Program-made: the position numbers and the translations under genes | The notes under the pieces: generated by a model | The model's database searches: none | Seen by the model: only the letters and a program-made list of their open reading frames with translations | Told to the model about the DNA's origin: nothing | NCBI RefSeq assembly: GCF_025961575.1 | Contig: NZ_JAOQNX010000019.1 | Span: 40,337-104,336 of the forward strand | From: Rhodoblastus acidophilus | GTDB taxonomy: Bacteria; Pseudomonadota; Alphaproteobacteria; Rhizobiales; Beijerinckiaceae | Direction of reading: 5' to 3' | DNA: 64,000 nucleotides | In this document: piece after piece, positions 63,326-64,000 of the stretch | Layout of the letters: each line of letters opens with the position of its first letter | Position numbering within the stretch: the stretch's first letter is position 1

Positions 63326-63736
63326 ATGACGGAGCACAAAGGCCTCGAAGACCGCGACTATGCCGCACTGGCGGATTTCCGCGCGGCGCTGCGGGCGTTT
63401 TTGGCGTTCAGCGAGGCGCGGGCGAATGAGGTGGGATTGTCGCCGCAGCAGCACCAGGCGCTGCTGGCGATCCGGGGCGCGCCGGGGGCGCAGGCGACCA
63501 TCGGCTATGTGGCGGAGCGGCTGATTCTCAAGCCGCACAGCGCCTCCGAACTGGTCAGCCGGCTCGAGGCGCTCGACCTGATCGTGCGGCGCGCCTCGGA
63601 CACGGACCGCCGCAAGACCCTGCTGGCGCTGACCGACCGCGCCGGTCTGCTGCTGCAAAAGCTCTCGACCATCCATCGGGAAGAAATCCGCCGGCTGAAG
63701 CCGCTGCTGCTGGAGCTGTTGGGCCGCTTCGGCTGA
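63326..63736 (+). CDS. MarR-family transcriptional regulator
   Basis: 136 residues with the MarR winged helix: LSPQQHQALLAIRGAPGAQATIGYVAERLILKPHSASELVSRLEALDLIVRRASDTDRRKTLLALT (read across residues ~37-105). The DxRR motif of the wing (DTDRRKTLLAL) is intact. No Cys for redox sensing. It is divergent from the Zn-ribbon gene at 62574, which may be a target. The ATG at 63326 has only a weak GCGGAT upstream. Confidence 0.88.
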   Translation: MTEHKGLEDRDYAALADFRAALRAFLAFSEARANEVGLSPQQHQALLAIRGAPGAQATIGYVAERLILKPHSASELVSRLEALDLIVRRASDTDRRKTLLALTDRAGLLLQKLSTIHREEIRRLKPLLLELLGRFG

Positions 63737-63820
63737 CGAAAGCTTTCATTGTCGCCGCGCAACAACGCTCCGCCACGCCTGTTCTATTGAACCCCCATAG
63801 CGAAAACGGCGCGGAATCCG

Positions 63821-63893
63821 GGGACTGGATCGCGTTGCGCCCAAGAGCCTTGCAAAATTGGTCTCTCTGAACGAGCGCAACGCGTTCCTGTCC
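63821..63893. repeat. Dispersed inverted repeat, family C
   Basis: GGGACTGGATCGCGTTGCGC (63821-63840) and GCGCAACGCGTTCCTGTCC (63875-63893) are near-perfect inverted arms around ~34 bases. It is the second copy of the element at 26435-26483. The rest of 63737-64000 shows no gene. Confidence 0.6.
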
Positions 63894-64000
63894 TGTCTGG
63901 ACGGCGCCCCTAGATCAAGGGTTTTCTTGGCGTGGTATGAACATTTCGGGTGCGGTCATGTCTCCGGCCTGTGGATGCGACTTTTGTTTCGTCGCTGGCC

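Overview
The window is GC-rich, gene-dense DNA (coding strands strongly biased to G/C at third positions) from an alphaproteobacterium, most likely a Rhizobiales-type bacterium. Pointers are the D-amino-acid aminotransferase-hfq-hflX block, the protein families present, and short palindromic repeats of the kind common in that group. The assignment is an inference from gene content; no 16S gene is present. No insertion sequence, prophage, integrase or CRISPR array was seen.

Layout. (1) 1-2527: end of a norQ/cbbQ-type MoxR ATPase and a norD/cbbO-type VWA protein. (2) 2630-15107, minus strand: a ten-gene, tightly overlapping operon read as nifJ-rnfC-rnfD-rnfG-rnfE-rnfA-small Cys-rich membrane protein-FNR-type reductase-apbE-rnfB. 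It joins a pyruvate:ferredoxin oxidoreductase, itself carrying an extra tethered ferredoxin, to a complete Rnf complex, its flavin transferase and a ferredoxin-NAD(P)H-type reductase. It looks like a low-potential electron supply module, for instance for nitrogenase. (3) 15685-17966: nnrS and a divergent Crp/Fnr (NnrR/Dnr-like) regulator. (4) 18614-21807: exported catalase-peroxidase KatG followed by OxyR. (5) 22051-27079: napC, napB (no napA), a Cys-rich secreted protein, and the nirK-nirV-sco operon, whose NirK is fused to cytochrome c. Together with norQD and nnrSR this indicates partial denitrification and nitric oxide handling. (6) 27243-40191: housekeeping and mixed genes: phoH, two unrelated PLP enzymes, a DsbA-family protein, an ABC-F ATPase, a CDF transporter, a PAP2 phosphatase, hflX, hfq, dat, a split chromate transporter, tRNA-Gln and a lipoprotein. 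(7) 40303-41431: a DUF2975-like membrane protein with its XRE partner, a predicted minus-strand small RNA and tRNA-Asn. (8) 41795-46113: leader peptide, divergent NRAMP-family transporter, mgtC and oprB, behind a structured leader in which two Shine-Dalgarno sequences are buried in hairpins. (9) 46176-50526: polyphosphate kinase 2 and an autotransporter whose passenger is a PAP2 acid phosphatase. (10) 50641-54310: small membrane protein, Cys-rich protein, persulfide-dioxygenase-like hydrolase and a chemoreceptor. (11) 54373-61319: a heavy-metal RND efflux operon divergent from a small twin-cysteine secreted protein and a two-component system, with a matching pair of TGACAG-N5-TGACAG direct repeats in the divergent promoter. 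(12) 61333-63736: methyltransferase, three small unknown proteins and a MarR regulator.

The most interesting items are the PFOR with a tethered ferredoxin, the NqrM-like small protein inside the rnf operon, the riboregulated NRAMP/MgtC leader, the orphan small RNA and the paired operators of the metal two-component system. Three families of dispersed palindromic repeats are scattered between genes.
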